The position numbers were made by a program, and so were the translations under genes. A stretch of 64,000 nucleotides of DNA from Rhizopus arrhizus (taxonomy: Eukaryota; Mucoromycota; Mucoromycetes; Mucorales; Rhizopodaceae): contig JAKZZE010000022.1 in assembly GCA_024220505.1 (NCBI GenBank), forward strand, positions 744,001-808,000, given 5' to 3'. Every line of letters starts with the position of its first letter. The stretch's first letter is position 1. The notes under the pieces were generated by a model, which saw nothing but the letters and a program-made list of their open reading frames with translations, was not told the origin of the DNA and searched no databases. Below, piece after piece: positions 28,579-42,249 of this stretch.

Positions 28579-29829
28579 CTTTTTTTTTATATGATTATTG
28601 ACAGCTGTAACAAAAAAGACTAAAAAAAAGTTGTAATATTTATATTATATCAAAATATGTATCACGTTATACACTTAAGAGACTCTTTTACAATAAATAC
28701 TTGATCAAAGGCAGCCGGAATGCATTGCGTGTGATGAAATTATTGTTTTATTACTTAAGGTGTTAGTGATAAAGTAATTGTATAGCTTTAAAAGTATGTT
28801 TATTTTCTGTTTTTTACTTTGAGTTTGCCTTTGCCAAGATAATCTCTAATTCAGGGCCAAGGCGCATTTTTCCTGGCATTTCTTTTGCTTAGCAGCCAAA
28901 CCCGGCTATTCTTTCTTCTTAGAATGCTTCAATACTGAAAAGACTCTAGAACTTATAAGTCTCCATCTATATGGTATATTGCTGATGCAAAGTTTATCCA
29001 ACTCAATGAATAAAGTCTATGAATAATCTTGATCGCATTAGATAAGTCACTATTCTTAATCTCAGCCTCTCAGCCAAATATAGAGCTGTAGCAAGCTATA
29101 ATACCATTTGGTTAAACATTGATATGAAGAAAAAGCGATATAGTTACTCTTACTGATTACTTGTAAAATGTGACATATTTATTTAAGCAAATAGTAGGTT
29201 TCAAAAGCAAACTTGGTCCAAATATACCTATTTAGCATGTTTATTTGCCTGCCTTGGCTTATTTAATAAACTCCTGCACCTCAATAAGGACTTGTGTTGA
29301 CTGAAAGGCTTCTTTTTGACTTCAAGTGATGATTAATACTATATTGCCCGTTACAATTATGTGTTTTTTTATAAAAGAAGTCAAAACAATACATCTATTG
29401 CTTACTGCACAAGAAATATTGTCTTTTTTTTACACAGCTTTGATAAATATAGGTTATTTAGGAGAAAAAGTATTATATTAAAGCCCTCTTTTTTTTTTAA
29501 AAAAAAAGAAAACATTAGTGCTAACAACAGTGACGATTGGCCGTAACTTTTTGCTTAAAAAATAATGGATTTTAAGCTTGCCATACTTTAATGTGCTACA
29601 TTACTTTATTTGGTACACAATAGAAGCTTCGTATGTGTATTGAATCAACAAAGGGAGCCTTATATTTGTACTCCCCCACAATCAAAGAACTTTTTATTTT
29701 TTTTTATACAATTAAAGCTTTTTCCAAATTTTCCATGATTTTCTACTCTTCTTTTTCTCCTCTGTTACTGTAACAGGACTTGATTTCTTATTAATCTATA
29801 ATTGATTGTTAAAATGATATGTTTGCTGT
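28579..29829. other. Intergenic, no gene recognised
   Basis: AT-rich spacer between the TM2 gene promoter and the 3' end of the hypothetical gene at 29830. No repeat or RNA gene was recognised. Confidence 0.5.
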
Positions 29830-30894
29830 TTAGGGGAAAAGAAAACAACTTGCCTCTTTTGATTCTTTTCTAAATACGCGAGAGAAAACATTCTTTCTCT
29901 TTTTATCCAAATTTGATGATGCGGTAGATTGTGAAGGGTAAATAGAGGGAAAAGCTCGAATTATCCTTTCTGTCGATGTATAAGATAATGCACAAAGATC
30001 GACTTCCTGGGCTCCTTTCTCCTCAAGTTTTGGTCTTGTTGGATCTGCGTCTCCTTTCCCACAGAGAGTTTCGTCGTCTGTTTGTTTTGTCTCATCCTTT
30101 CTGAGCGACAAATAAGCGCTTTGGACTTCTTCGGAACTACCACTATTGGTAATGCTAGTAATGACGTCCGAAGTTTCTGATTCAAAGAAGGCAGAACTTA
30201 TTTGTGATGAGAGCTCAACAGTTGGTTGAAGCGCGTGGGAAGCTTGAGGAGTGCTTCTTATAGTTTGGATAACACTGCCATCATGTTCAAATTGATCTGT
30301 ATGGATAATGTCATGGTCGTTCGATTTGTTTATAATATCTAAGTCTTGTGTTTTAGCCATTGTCATACGCTCTAGAAGGATTGGGCTCTTGTCGAAAAAC
30401 CCATTCCCCAAAGACGATTGTTGGTCATGTATAAAGGAATCAAAGGGGCTTGCTAAGAGAACGAGGCCTTGAAAGCTTTCATTAACCATATCCACCTGTT
30501 TTTTATTTTCTTCTGTTGATAAATAATCTATTTTGCTGGAATTCTCAATACCCTCAACTCCTTCTATAAGTTGTGTTGTGCAGTCTAGGAATTTGTACTG
30601 TACGGGTATAATAGGAGTATCCACATCTTGTTTAGGGTCCATGAAAGAGCAGACATCTTGCGAGCTATCGACGCATTCAGGAGTAACCGTAAAGATGTCT
30701 GCAGGCCATGAAGGAGGAATAACTATATTTTCTTCGCTTTTTTTGCATACCATCAGAGGAGATACCTTTTGAGATTTCTTTGAATTGAACTGATTCGAGT
30801 TTGTTCCATTCTTTGCTAATTTTTTTACTTCCTTTTTGAGTCGTTTGGTTTCTGCTCTATGGATAGCTCTTCTTTCACTTCTATTTTGTTGCAT
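29830..30894 (-). CDS. Hypothetical protein, mostly disordered
   Basis: 354 aa from the ATG at 30894, single exon. The N-terminus (about 1-30) is a basic helical segment (RSERRAIHRAETKRLKKEVK). The middle is acidic and Ser/Thr-rich without a recognisable domain. The C-terminus is basic (KKRKNVFSRVFRKESKEA) and ends CFLFP. Low-complexity composition and several Ser-Pro/Thr-Pro sites suggest a regulatory or scaffold protein, but no family is recognised. It sits between two well-defined minus-strand genes. Confidence 0.65.
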   Translation of the reverse strand: MQQNRSERRAIHRAETKRLKKEVKKLAKNGTNSNQFNSKKSQKVSPLMVCKKSEENIVIPPSWPADIFTVTPECVDSSQDVCSFMDPKQDVDTPIIPVQYKFLDCTTQLIEGVEGIENSSKIDYLSTEENKKQVDMVNESFQGLVLLASPFDSFIHDQQSSLGNGFFDKSPILLERMTMAKTQDLDIINKSNDHDIIHTDQFEHDGSVIQTIRSTPQASHALQPTVELSSQISSAFFESETSDVITSITNSGSSEEVQSAYLSLRKDETKQTDDETLCGKGDADPTRPKLEEKGAQEVDLCALSYTSTERIIRAFPSIYPSQSTASSNLDKKRKNVFSRVFRKESKEASCFLFP

Positions 30895-31105
30895 TTTATT
30901 AGCAAATTGTAACAAAAGAAAAAGAGAAAAAGGGGGAAGGAAGAAAAGGCATTGTTATTTATGTGGTTTGACATGTTAAACAACCATGAACAGTAACAGG
31001 ATTTTCCTAATTGGGCAACATACAAAAGGCCTTATTAGGCTTTTCCGTTCTTCCCTACTTCAATACTGATGATAACAAAAACAATCCTTTTGGTATCATA
31101 ATTTT

Positions 31106-32352
31106 TTATTCACAAGCAAGTTTAGCATCAAATGAAGTTAAAGCAATCGAAAATGCTTGTAACAAACACATAGGATATTTAAAATCCATTGTGAAATAAT
31201 CTCTTTCAACTCGACCAAATTGCATCACAATGTAATCCACTATATACAAATGTGTGAGTTTATACTGTTAAATATAAAATAGGTATATCTTACAGTCATT
31301 ATCGTGAACAATCTGAAAGTTCTTGACAGAGGCTTGAGTAACTCTTCCATTAAAATTAAGTACAAAGGATTGCGTTTCTATCCGAAAGATCAATAAAAGT
31401 ATGATAAAATCATAATATATGCTTTTACCTTCGTTCCACTGTGGGCTCTTATTATGAAGTACCAGTAAATCACGTGCACCACCCTCTCTATACTTAGATA
31501 GTAACATTTCTGATTCTTTTGTTGGTCTAAATTCTGGACGCCTTCCATCTCTTGTAAGTGTATGCATTAATATTGTCATCTTTCTAGGTCCTTTAAATCC
31601 AAGAATATTTGGGTCCTTATTCACGAATTAGCAAAGAAAAACTTAATAGATACAAAATGACTCACATAAAGAACTGCCCCAAGCTCTTCTCGAACAGGTA
31701 AATCCTTCTTTTTTCCTGCCATTTCTCGTTTTAAAGGATTTCTGCCATGAGAATAAATGACAAAGGTAGTTCCTAAAAAATTTGATCTTTTTCTTATGTA
31801 AGACCATACTACATAACTCTATCTTCTTTCACTCTACCTGACTTTGCCTAATTCAACATGTTCTTCAGGTCCGTGCTCAGTTTCACGATAGACACCAGTG
31901 ATTGTATAATAAGATGTGTTGCTCTTTCTTTTCTTTCTAGCAATCATCACCATTTGTTCTTCTCCAGTAATAAGGTGCTCAATGCATAAACGGTATTGAG
32001 GGTATAATTTATCTAAACCATCTCTACAACGTTGAATACGACATGTTACACGGGTATTTAATGCAGCAGGTCTATTCTTTCCATTATTACTGCTGTGTAC
32101 ACAATTATCCCTTCTTCATTACCTAAATGCAAGATCCAATAGTTCTTTTTCTGAAGACAGTGGTCTTGATAATACAAAATCTATCGGAGGATGAGGTCTT
32201 GTTACCCTTATTGTTGTTTCTGTTGTTGCTGGTACTATAGGTGTCTCATTAAGTTCATCGGTGTCATCTATTCCTTCATCAGTACTTGGCATTTCAAAGA
32301 TTCTTGCAGAAAGCTGCGGATATAATATTTGTTGAAGATCTTGATGAGTCAT
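31106..32352 (-). CDS. Tubby-domain protein (6 exons)
   Basis: Exons 32352-32123, 32092-31838, 31786-31666, 31615-31429, 31377-31294 and 31239-31106 give 336 aa. After an N-terminal region of about 75 aa with acidic and Thr-rich stretches, the Tubby C-terminal domain covers the rest. Motifs seen: [77 protein letters not shown] and the terminal [12 protein letters not shown]. The domain is a beta barrel around a central helix that binds phosphoinositides such as PI(4,5)P2 at the plasma membrane. The [14 protein letters not shown] block is the family hallmark. No F-box is visible in the N-terminus. All five introns have GT-AG ends and the frame is continuous. Confidence 0.92.
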
Positions 32353-32745
32353 GTTTCTTAATTGTCTACAAAAAAAAAGGAGAGGGAAAGGAGAGGAAAA
32401 GAAAGGGAGAAAGAAGAAAAAAAAGCCAGCTGAGATGGAAATAATAAATAAAAAAAAGCAAAAAAAGTGTATGAATACAACATTGTCAATATCTAGTCTT
32501 TTTATAAGGTATACTTACACAGCCACTTATTTTGTAATTAAAGAAGAAAGTATATGTATACAGATTCATCTATTTATATATTTTATTTGAAGAATGAAGG
32601 CATAACATATTTCCTAGCAATCATGATTTCTGATTGGTTGTTTCACACTGTAAAGAAAATCTTGTACAACGCACTTTTATTCTCTACAAAGATTAATTCG
32701 CAGATAGTAGCGAGTGAAGTTTTTTTAGTAGTTATTCTTTTCTCT

Positions 32746-32795
<50 letters not shown>

Positions 32796-34543
32796 TCAGT
32801 GTATTCTTTGCGCTTTACTCTTATCGCTGATACTTTTATCTTTTCATGGTAAACGTCAATTTCTGGATATATACGGACAGTTTGACTTGTTTGAAGAGGA
32901 TGGAATCCCTTAGAACATATGCTTTATGAGGCTAAAAGCAAGACTTTAAATACTATTGTCATAATTCACCATCATTTTGACTTGTATCTTTCTCATTTAA
33001 CAGTACGTGTAAAACAAGGGTATGTCCCTTAGGGTGATAACTAGGCCAAGGGTATTGGCCACTAAAGAAAGGGTTACTGAATCTGTAATATCATCACCAG
33101 CTGATTCTATGTTGTTTAAACTTTTATTCTTACATAGTAAGCAAAGCATTTCCTAGTTGACCGATTTACTAAATTGTATAAATAAATCGTTTTCCTTCAA
33201 GTCTTTAAAGAGTGAATGCTAAAGTAGAGGTTGATATTTGGTGTATGTGAGACACTCAAACTTATTTTCCTATCAAACACTAACGGCATGAAGCGTGTTC
33301 TTTTTTTTTAGTAGCTGTGGCAAGCCTTTAATCTAACGGTGGAGTCAATATGACAGTTTACAATACTAAAAGACATGCTGATATTTCCTTTTTTAAAATA
33401 AGAATTCTTAAAAGGAGTTTTCTATGTCAAATGTAGAAAGTTGGTAAATTTAAATTTGACATTTGCCGTGGCAAAACAGGAGTGCATATACTTTTTTGTG
33501 TAAACTTACTTTTATGTAAAAAAAGAGAGGGGGAGCTATACTTTATTTTAACATTAGGATTTTCTTTAAAAATCCACGTTTATTTCGCTCTTTTTCTGTG
33601 TACAACCTTGTTGTTATAAAAATCTCGTCCCTTCTCTTTCCCCTCTTTTTCTTTTATTTGCCACACATACAAGTGTCAATATAAAAAATATGTTAGTGAA
33701 AAGATAAATAAAGCTAAGTGAACAGGTATTATTTAGAACATTTTTAAATTTATTTTCATGTTATTCTCTCACAAGCATAACACAGATAGAAAACAATATA
33801 TTTTTAGGGAACGTTTTAAAAGCTTCTTTTTGTATCAGTTTTACATAAATTTAACATTACACAAAAGAAATCTACTAGTCTTTTATAAACATTAAGAAAA
33901 TGCTTAAGTTTATTAAATTAAGCTATCTTTAAAAAGACGACAATAGGCATAATTTACAAAAAAGAAGACGGTAGGTATATTTTATTATTATTGTGCCATT
34001 GTCATTTAAGCATTTTTTATTTTTATTTTTTAGCTGCTTAAAATACAATAAGATTCTTTTTTTTTATATATTTCATTAATTGTTTTAATTGTCTGTGCTG
34101 CGTTAAGCCTTCCAATTCGTAACACATTTACCTTTACCGGAAAACAAAATAGAGGCTTCATTTCTTAACAGAGCAAACGAGTGTAACAAGTAAAATGATT
34201 AGATATAAATATATCAGTTCCTAATAAAATGTGTTCTGTTTCTTTAATGTGAATCTTTAATACTTCTTTTTTTTTTCTTACTAAACCATATAATATTTTA
34301 CATTCCTTTATAACCTTATTATTTGACATAACAGCCACTCACAACTTTATTTCCCCTTGGATCTTTTTTTTTTATTCTCCCACCTAACCTCCCTATAACA
34401 AAACTCCTCTTACACAAAATATATAACAACCCAAAAAAAAAAAAAAAAACGAAAGAAAAAAAAAGAAGACCAGCAATATTATATTACGCTTTTTTCTCTC
34501 TTTTTCATCTAATTTAATTTTTAAAATATTTTATGCAAACTTA
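32353..34543. other. Intergenic, no gene recognised
   Basis: Long AT-rich spacer between the diverging Tubby gene and the first kinesin gene. It contains a T-run of about 40 nt near 32752-32793 and several A-runs before 34460. It may hold promoters of both neighbours, but no specific element was identified. Confidence 0.5.
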
Positions 34544-37500
34544 ATGACACAAATAATAAACAATAATATGAATACAAATTCAGTTCAAGTTGGTAAGCAA
34601 ATTATATAAACACTCAAAAACATAGCATAATTTGATTAAATCTTTTAAGCATTACGAATACGACCTTTGACTGAAAAGGATAAATCTCAACCACGGTTTT
34701 CACATTCAACCGATTCAGATGTTCTAAAAGTACACGAAAATTCAATAGTCATCGTCCCACATCAAAAATCATATGTGTTTGATCACGTTTTAGATGCTTC
34801 CAGTACACAAGAACAAGTTTTTAATACAATCGCTTCAGATTTTGTTGACAGATTTATTGACGGTATAAAAAAAAAGCAAGTTTAATCATCTTGTCTGACT
34901 CCAAATTCTTCTTGCAGGCTTCAATGTCACTATACTGGCTTATGTAAGTCTAGCATTTATCATAAAAAGAGAGAAAATCAGCTAAGATTATGGTAGGGTC
35001 AAACATCATCTGGAAAAACGTATACAATGGGAACAACCATAGATAATCAGTCACACACTGAGCAAGAAGGCATCATCCCCCGAGCCATGTCTGCATTATT
35101 TCAAAAACTGTACAACACTCAAAAAACAACAATACCAAAAAGATCTTTTACATCTGCAAATGCTTTCTCAGCAACATCCAATCTCAGGGCACCAGCAAAA
35201 TCATTCTCTACCAACGTGAAGTTAAGGCCTGTCTCCATGATGGCACCTATTTCACGACGTGCTTCTAATGCAAGCATCCCAACAAACGATAAATCAACTC
35301 GTTATACAATATTGGTTTCATTTATCGAGATATACAATGAAGAACTTGTTGACCTATTAAATCCAGCACCACCTTCTGAGCGTGCTCCTGTATCCATAAG
35401 AGAAGATACCAAAGGAAATATTATTTGGACTGGTTTAAAAGAAGTACCTGTGTCGAGTACCGAAGATGTGCTAAAGTGAGTTGTTTTCCCCTTATTTTAT
35501 ATATATTTTTTTCTTACTAACAAAATTCTTTGATATGCAGATATCTGCAAATAGGAACAGAAAATCGAGCTACAGGATCAACCGACATGAACGCCAAATC
35601 ATCCCGATCTCACGCCATCTTTTCTGTCACTTTAAAGCAAGAAAAGTGGGTTTCTACTAACAACAGTAAAAAGGAGTTACCGCTTCCAGTTGCAAAGCAG
35701 CCACCACAAAGGGGGCTCAGTCACCGACATAGTACATTGAACGTAAAGGCTCTGGTGGGGCAGATGGAAAAACAGTCCAAACCAGAGGAAATGGAAGAAC
35801 AAGGCGAATGGATGGTGACTCAATCTAAATTCCACTTTGTCGATCTCGCAGGCTCTGAGAGACTCAAGAGAACGGCTGCAGAAGGTGAACGTCGCAAGGA
35901 AGGCATCAACATCAACGCAGGTTTACTGGCCTTGGGGAATGTCATTTCTGCCTTATCGGATCCTTCCAAAAAGCCAACACATATCCCATACCGTGACTCT
36001 AAATTGACTCGACTTTTGCAAGATTCACTGGGTGGTAACGCTTCCACACTCATGATTGCTTGTGTTAGTTCAGCAGAGATTGATCTCACAGAGACAGCCA
36101 ATACAATCAAATACGCTTATCGAGCACGCAACATCAAGAACAAGGCAGAGCGTAACGAAATAGAGGAATGGATGACAAACGATAATGTAGATCACCTTCG
36201 TCATATTATCTCCAAGTTGAAAACAGAAATAAGATGTCTCAAAAATAGAAACTCACCTTCCTCTTCAACTTCAACCTCATCAAGTCTTGCTCCTCCGCGT
36301 GGGCTGCTTTCTCCTTCCACCTCTTCCTCTTGTACAATCGAGCGCCACTCGTCCATCTATCCTTCTTCATCAGCAACGACAACCATCACTGTGCCTGAAA
36401 ATTGTGAATACTTTGAACCGTCTGCAGACACAACCTTGGTTGTAGCAGATCTTAAGCGTCAAATCGAGGAATTACAAAATGAACTGACAGTGACTAGGGA
36501 ACGCAACTTGCTTGTCGAGAGTCAACTTCAAAAGAGACCTTCCGATACAGAATTCCAACATTTGGTTGAGCCTGTCATTAAGGAGTACGAGACGTCCATT
36601 TCCAAGTTAGAATCTCAATTGGCCATGACCCGGGCTGCTCTTTCCCACTCGGACCAAGCTTTGGCTGAGCAGCAGTTGAAGATTACTGAATATGAATCCT
36701 TGCAGGCAAGTGAAATCAAGGCACTGGATGAACTGAAAAAGAAGCTGTTGTTGGCTATCGAACGCGAGCGGACTTCGGAAGGATGCTGTAGTGAATTGAA
36801 AGCTCGATTGGAGGCGTCCGAGAACACGTCTATGAGAGATAAGCAAATGCTAGAAGAGCTGCGTGAAAGGGTCTCGACGTTTAAAAAGCTCGATCAAGAA
36901 ACGGAGATGTACATGAATGACCTTGAAGCTCGATTATTAGAATCAGAGGCAGAGAGATTACAATTACAAGAAAAACTGGCATCTATCGAATTCGAAGACT
37001 TGGATAAAGAGCAGGAACGTGCTGTTGCAAAGAAACTTGAAGAATCAGAGTTAAAGTGCCGTGAAATGGAACAAGAGTTGGAGAAGCTCAAAATGAGTAA
37101 ACAACAGCCTAAGCCTATTGAAGCAGTAGACCAAGCTATCCAATCAGAACTCAATGTTGATCATTCAAGCCTGGAGAAAATTTCTGAGCTCATGATGATT
37201 GTGAATGAAAAACAATCCAAAATTGAGCTCTTGGAACTGCGATTGCGCGAGATTGAAGAGCTAAAGAAGGAGCTGACTGAATTGCAAGAGGCACATATCG
37301 AAGAAATCGATAAAATGCAAGATGCCTTGACTCACTTGAAGGAGCAATGTTCTCAATACCAAGCTCAGTTCACTGAGGAGCAAGAACGTAATCAGTCGTT
37401 AAAAGACGCCATCGAAAAGCTACACAAATCCTCTGAATCCCATTCGCTTGAAATGCAAAAATCACAAGAGGAATGCCAAAGGCTTCAAGAACAACTTCGA

Positions 37501-39849
37501 GCACAAGAACGTAGCTCACAAATCACGTTATGCCAGCGTTTAGAAGAATTGGAGAGGTTTAAGTTGGACCTTCATGCGCTGCAGCTTGTTGAGGAAAAGC
37601 AAGATGCGATCATACAAGGCTTGGAATCCAAACTTGGAGAAATGGATCACCTTGTGAAGTCGCTTCGTGAACAGTTGGACAAGTGTAATGTATCGATTGA
37701 GCGCCTTCAATCAGATAACGAAACAAAGACAAAAGCTGCTGCTGATATGCAGAAACAGTTGAGTGCAATGATAAAGGATGTTTCTGGTATGGGTGTGGAG
37801 AAGAAGCAACTTGAACGTGTCATGTATTTCATGGAAAGTACACTGCGGATGCAAGAAGCAAAATCTGAAAAGACCATGGAAACGTTAAAAGATATCAAGC
37901 AGCATTATAGAGTGCGCGAGGAGGAGATTGAAGAAAAGAGACGCACGCTAAGTCTGTTATCTGCTGAAAAGGAGAAGCTTTCTCAGACCCTTGAGCAAGT
38001 AGTACATCGTGCCTCTCAAGGAGATGAAGCGGTGAAAAGCTTAGTAAGCGAGTTGGAAGAGACTAAAGTTAAGCTTGATGAGCAGATCAAAAAGTCCGAA
38101 TGTTTAGAGCAAGATGTGGCTAAAAGGGATGAGGAATTGCAGCATCTTGAAGTTCTTAAAGGACGAGTTTGTGAATTGGAACAGCAAATTAAAGATAACC
38201 AGATAGCAGATATTGAAAGGAAAGCCGAGCTAGACAAGCTTGAGTTAGCATTGCAGGCTCAGTTGACGCAAAATGAGGCTCTTGTCAAGACTATTGCTGA
38301 GCTGGAAAATTCACTAAAGATGGAGCGTGCGTTAGTTTCAGCTCAAGACGCTTCTGGAATGATTTCTGAATTGGAAGACAAGCTTACTAAGCTTCAAGAA
38401 GTAAAGAAAAAGGAAGATGATGTGTGGAAAGCTCAAATGGAAAAATTAAAGGAAGAACTACATGTAGCTCATAAAGAGAACCAACACAAGCATCTTAACC
38501 TTCAAAATCTAGAAGCTTCTCTTCGTGAAGCACGACAGCAACTGTCAGATGCTTTAGAGCGTCAAAAGTCCCAAGAGGAAGAAGATAAAACCGAAAAGGT
38601 GCTGTCCGAGTATGAAAATGGACTTAACAGTCTAAAAATCAACCACAAATCAAATCACTCGACTGAAACTATACTTACAAATGCTACACAGGAAGAGCTT
38701 ATCGAACGTATAACACAGCTACAAGAAGATAATACACAGCTAGTCAAACTGAACGAAAGCCTTGAAGCTCAACTTGTCTTACAACGCAGTCAACTTACAC
38801 TCGAAACTAAGAATTTAGAGCTAGAGCTAATGAAGCTTACTGCAGCTAATGAACGACTTGAAAAAGAAATGGAACAAATCGTGCCTAGAAACAGTATGGT
38901 TATAGGAAACTTGGTTTCACAGAACGAAGACTTGGCACATTTTACCTCGCCACCTCATACACCTCGTATGTCGTCTCCTCCTTCTGCTGGTAACGGTGCA
39001 GCCTCATACAAATTACAAAGAGACATTTCAAGTACAAACATCGCTAGATTGTCCAAATCAGGTAATTATCGTCCAATTTCAAGCACACTGGGTGACAGTC
39101 TGGCGGCAGAGGAAGAAACAAAACGAATTTCAACTCTTTCTTCAAGATCAGAGGTGGTCTCACCAAGGCTTTCATCCTCACTTAGAAATGGTCGACCGAT
39201 TGTTGCCTCCAATAGTTTACCACCTTTGACCGCACCTCCGTCCAACCCTCTTCCTCCTATTCCTACTCCTCTGCCTTCACTTCCCCTTTCTGTCCCTTCA
39301 TCTCCATCTTTTGATGATTCGATCCATGAACCCGATTCACCCACTGCTCAGTCTTACAGCTTATCTGCCAGCCCGACATCACTTTACAGACAGAATTCAG
39401 CAGCCTCGACAAGTTTCAGCGAAATCATGAATGCGACCAACTCATCCAATTTCACACCCGAACACTATGACAAATTGGTTCGATCTTTGCAACGTAAAGC
39501 ACAGCATGCAGAGACTGATATAAAGGCTCACCAGGAAGTTATCAGTAAGCTTGAGTCTCAACTCACTCGATCCGAGTCGTCCATCAAAGAAGCTAAAAAG
39601 CAGTTGGATTCACTGAACCGTGAAAAGCAGGCGTATACAATGGAAATTCAAAACCTGCGTACACAAGTAACGCAATTCCAAACACAGCAAAAGTCATTCT
39701 CAGAGGAATCCCTAGTGGGGCGTAAACAATTAGAAGAAGAACTAGAAAAGCAAAAAGAATTAAGAGAAAAAGCCGAAAAGGCAAGAAGGATCCTTGAGGA
39801 TCGTATGGAGGAATTGATGAATAAAAAGAGTAAATTCATGTGCTTCTAA
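34544..39849 (+). CDS. Kinesin-4 (KIF4/chromokinesin-like) motor protein 1
   Basis: Exons 34544-34592, 34650-34862, 34918-34943, 34997-35475 and 35541-39849 give about 1,691 aa. The N-terminal motor starts [11 protein letters not shown]. It contains the P-loop [12 protein letters not shown], switch [14 protein letters not shown], switch [22 protein letters not shown] and the neck-side [19 protein letters not shown]. The block [17 protein letters not shown] is typical of kinesin-4. Two motor loops carry insertions: about 55 aa before [16 protein letters not shown] and about 60 aa before [10 protein letters not shown]. Then come long coiled coils (about residues 560-1370), a Ser/Pro-rich linker and a final coiled coil near the C-terminus. 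It should be a plus-end-directed dimeric motor controlling microtubule growth or cargo transport. A paralogue follows at 42250. Confidence 0.92.
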
Positions 39850-40058
39850 ACCTTTCCTTCTCAAATTCCCCTGTACAGACATATCCAGTTATTGTTAATT
39901 TATAATATATAGATAATAAACTCCTTCCTTCTTTAGTAAGGCATGCTATTCAATAAATAAATATTGTATGTATCAACGCATTTTCATCAACAAGTTCAGT
40001 GGCTTGTAAATGCTTTTATGCAATCTTTTTTGTCATTTCCTTTTTATTTTATTTTTTC

Positions 40059-40964
40059 ATGGGCAAACTCAAAAAGAAAAAGTTGGCCAATGTGCTCACT
40101 CGAGTACTTTCCAAGGCAGAAAAAAGAAAAGAACAGGAAAGAAAAGCAGATGCTCAAGTAACGAATTTAGAAAAGGCCAAAAAGAATCAAGTAAAGAATA
40201 CGACCACACGACGAGAACGACCTGATATCAACTTGGAAGATAAACTACTGCTGGTAGGTGAAGGTAATTTCTCGTTTGCACGTTCGCTTGCAGAGAATTA
40301 CCTGAGCGGAGGAGCTGAAGGGATGATTGCGACTTGTTATGATAGTGAGGAAGTACTGTATGAAAAGTATGAAGAAGCTAAAGAAAATGTCGAGTTGATA
40401 CGTGAATTTGGAGCGACAGTCATGTTTGAAGTGGATGCAACCAAGTTTTCAAAAGAAATAAAAAAAAGCAAGTATACAAAAATCATATTCAACTTTCCTC
40501 ATGCAGGTAACAAGTAAAGACAAGATGTGTGTTTGGAATGTACCCACAAGTAGTATATAGGTGCTGGCATTAAAGATCAGGACAGAAATGTGATTGCAAA
40601 CCAAAAGCTTTTGAATGGATTTTTTGAAGCTGCCGCGCCTTTATTGACAGCAGAAGGAGAAATACAGATTACGTTAAAGACATGTAAACCTTACAACCTG
40701 TGGGCAGTGAAAAGCTTAGCAAAAGTGAGCGGACTGTTAGCTTCGAAAGGAACCAGACCTTTTTATCCTGAAGATTTTCCAGGATATGAACACAGACGTA
40801 CTTTAGGATATAAGAAAGGAGTTAGTAAAGACAGCAATATGGAAATCCTATCCGCTGCACCCAAGACATTTACTTTTGTTAGGAAGCAAGTAATGGAAGC
40901 CGAAAATGAAAAAAGCTTGACGGGAAAAAGAAAAAGAGATGAAGAAGATAGTGAAGAAGAATAA
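40059..40964 (+). CDS. BMT5-like 25S rRNA uridine-N3 methyltransferase
   Basis: Exons 40059-40506 and 40561-40964 give 283 aa. After a lysine-rich N-terminus, the DUF2431/Rossmann-like methyltransferase domain begins with the SAM-binding loop KLLLVGEGNFSFARSLAENY. The active-site motif KIIFNFPHAG lies across the splice junction, followed by GAGIKDQDRNVIANQKLLNG and GEIQITLKTCKPYNLWAVKS. The family methylates a uridine of 25S rRNA in the nucleolus; the basic N-terminus and acidic C-terminus (KRKRDEEDSEEE) fit a nucleolar protein. Length agrees with yeast Bmt5 (about 330 aa). It sits only 209 bp downstream of the first kinesin gene. Confidence 0.9.
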
Positions 40965-42249
40965 AGATAGATATTGTTTGTACAGTGTTTTTTTATATGA
41001 TGGACTTTTATAACAAGAAAAGTAGAGTGTTGTATATCAAAACATCTTTCTGTTTTAGATAAAGAGTTTTGTCTTTATTAATTTCAAATGTTATTGGTTA
41101 GTATCTATGGTGGAGATCAATTACGCTTTGTAGTAATACAATAAACTAATCCTAAAATAAGTAGTTGTGCTATAAAAAAGAGTGTTGATCATTCTCGTTT
41201 GATTCTATATGAATAATGTACTTTTTACCAAGATTACATATTAACAAAACTTTCCCCTTTTATTATATAGCCAATGTCAAGATGATTGCTCAATTAGTGA
41301 TACAATTAGATGTATTGAATTCTAAAGAGATCACTTTGTTTGCTCCCTTTTGAACTTGAATCATAAAATAAAAATACATTTCTTAATACGAAAATAGCTA
41401 ACCGTCCTGACCTTGTGTAAAGTGCAATCAATAATACTACTGTCTCTTTTGTCAAAATCACTGCTTAAAAAACAAATTGAATTAATAAATCAAGCTAGAG
41501 AAGTGGATGAAATTCATTATAAATAACAATAAAATAGCATGTTTCTCACTTTACAATAGTGTCATGTATTAAAGCAATACCCATTTTAAAATGTTGAGAC
41601 TGCCTTGCAGGGTTTCGAGGAAATGATGGGATCTTTGCTCAAAAATATTACAGGTTACTCTTTGAGTAAACTATAAAAAGACAAACAAGTTTAACAGTGA
41701 CAAAAGCACGCTCTAAGGCACGTGGAAAAAGGTAGATGACCAATTTATTTCCAAAGGAAAGATTGAGTCTATACTCTTGGATGATGAGGGAATAGTCTTA
41801 ATTTTTAATAACGAATTTAATAAATTGACTCGATCTCTAAACATGAGTTACTATCCTTTAAATATAAAGTCTTGAAGGGCCTACATGTTATTTAGAAAAT
41901 GAATGCATTTATTCTCAAATGGGAAATAATTAGGTTATTAACCGTTTTATTAGAAGAAGAGGTTCTATTCCAACATGCCTTTTAGTTTTGACTATCACCA
42001 CTCTTTTCTTACCAAACAATCCTAGTCTTTCTCTTTTTTGTAAATACGACATTAAACAAAGCATCATTGAATTTCGACAACAGCGACTTGATAACAAAAA
42101 GTTTTTGAAGTTAAATTTCCAAGAACGCAGTGTCATCCCCATTCGGAATCCTTGCCGACATCTTTTTTTTTTCATTTTTTTTCCCCCTTTTTTTTAGCGT
42201 TTTTTTTCCTTTCTTTTTCTTTTTTTTTTTTTGTGTTTGTAAATAAATA
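40965..42249. other. Intergenic, no gene recognised
   Basis: AT-rich spacer upstream of the second kinesin gene. Short open frames near 41930-42197 have no recognisable content. Long T-runs at 42160-42232 lie just before the start codon. Confidence 0.5.
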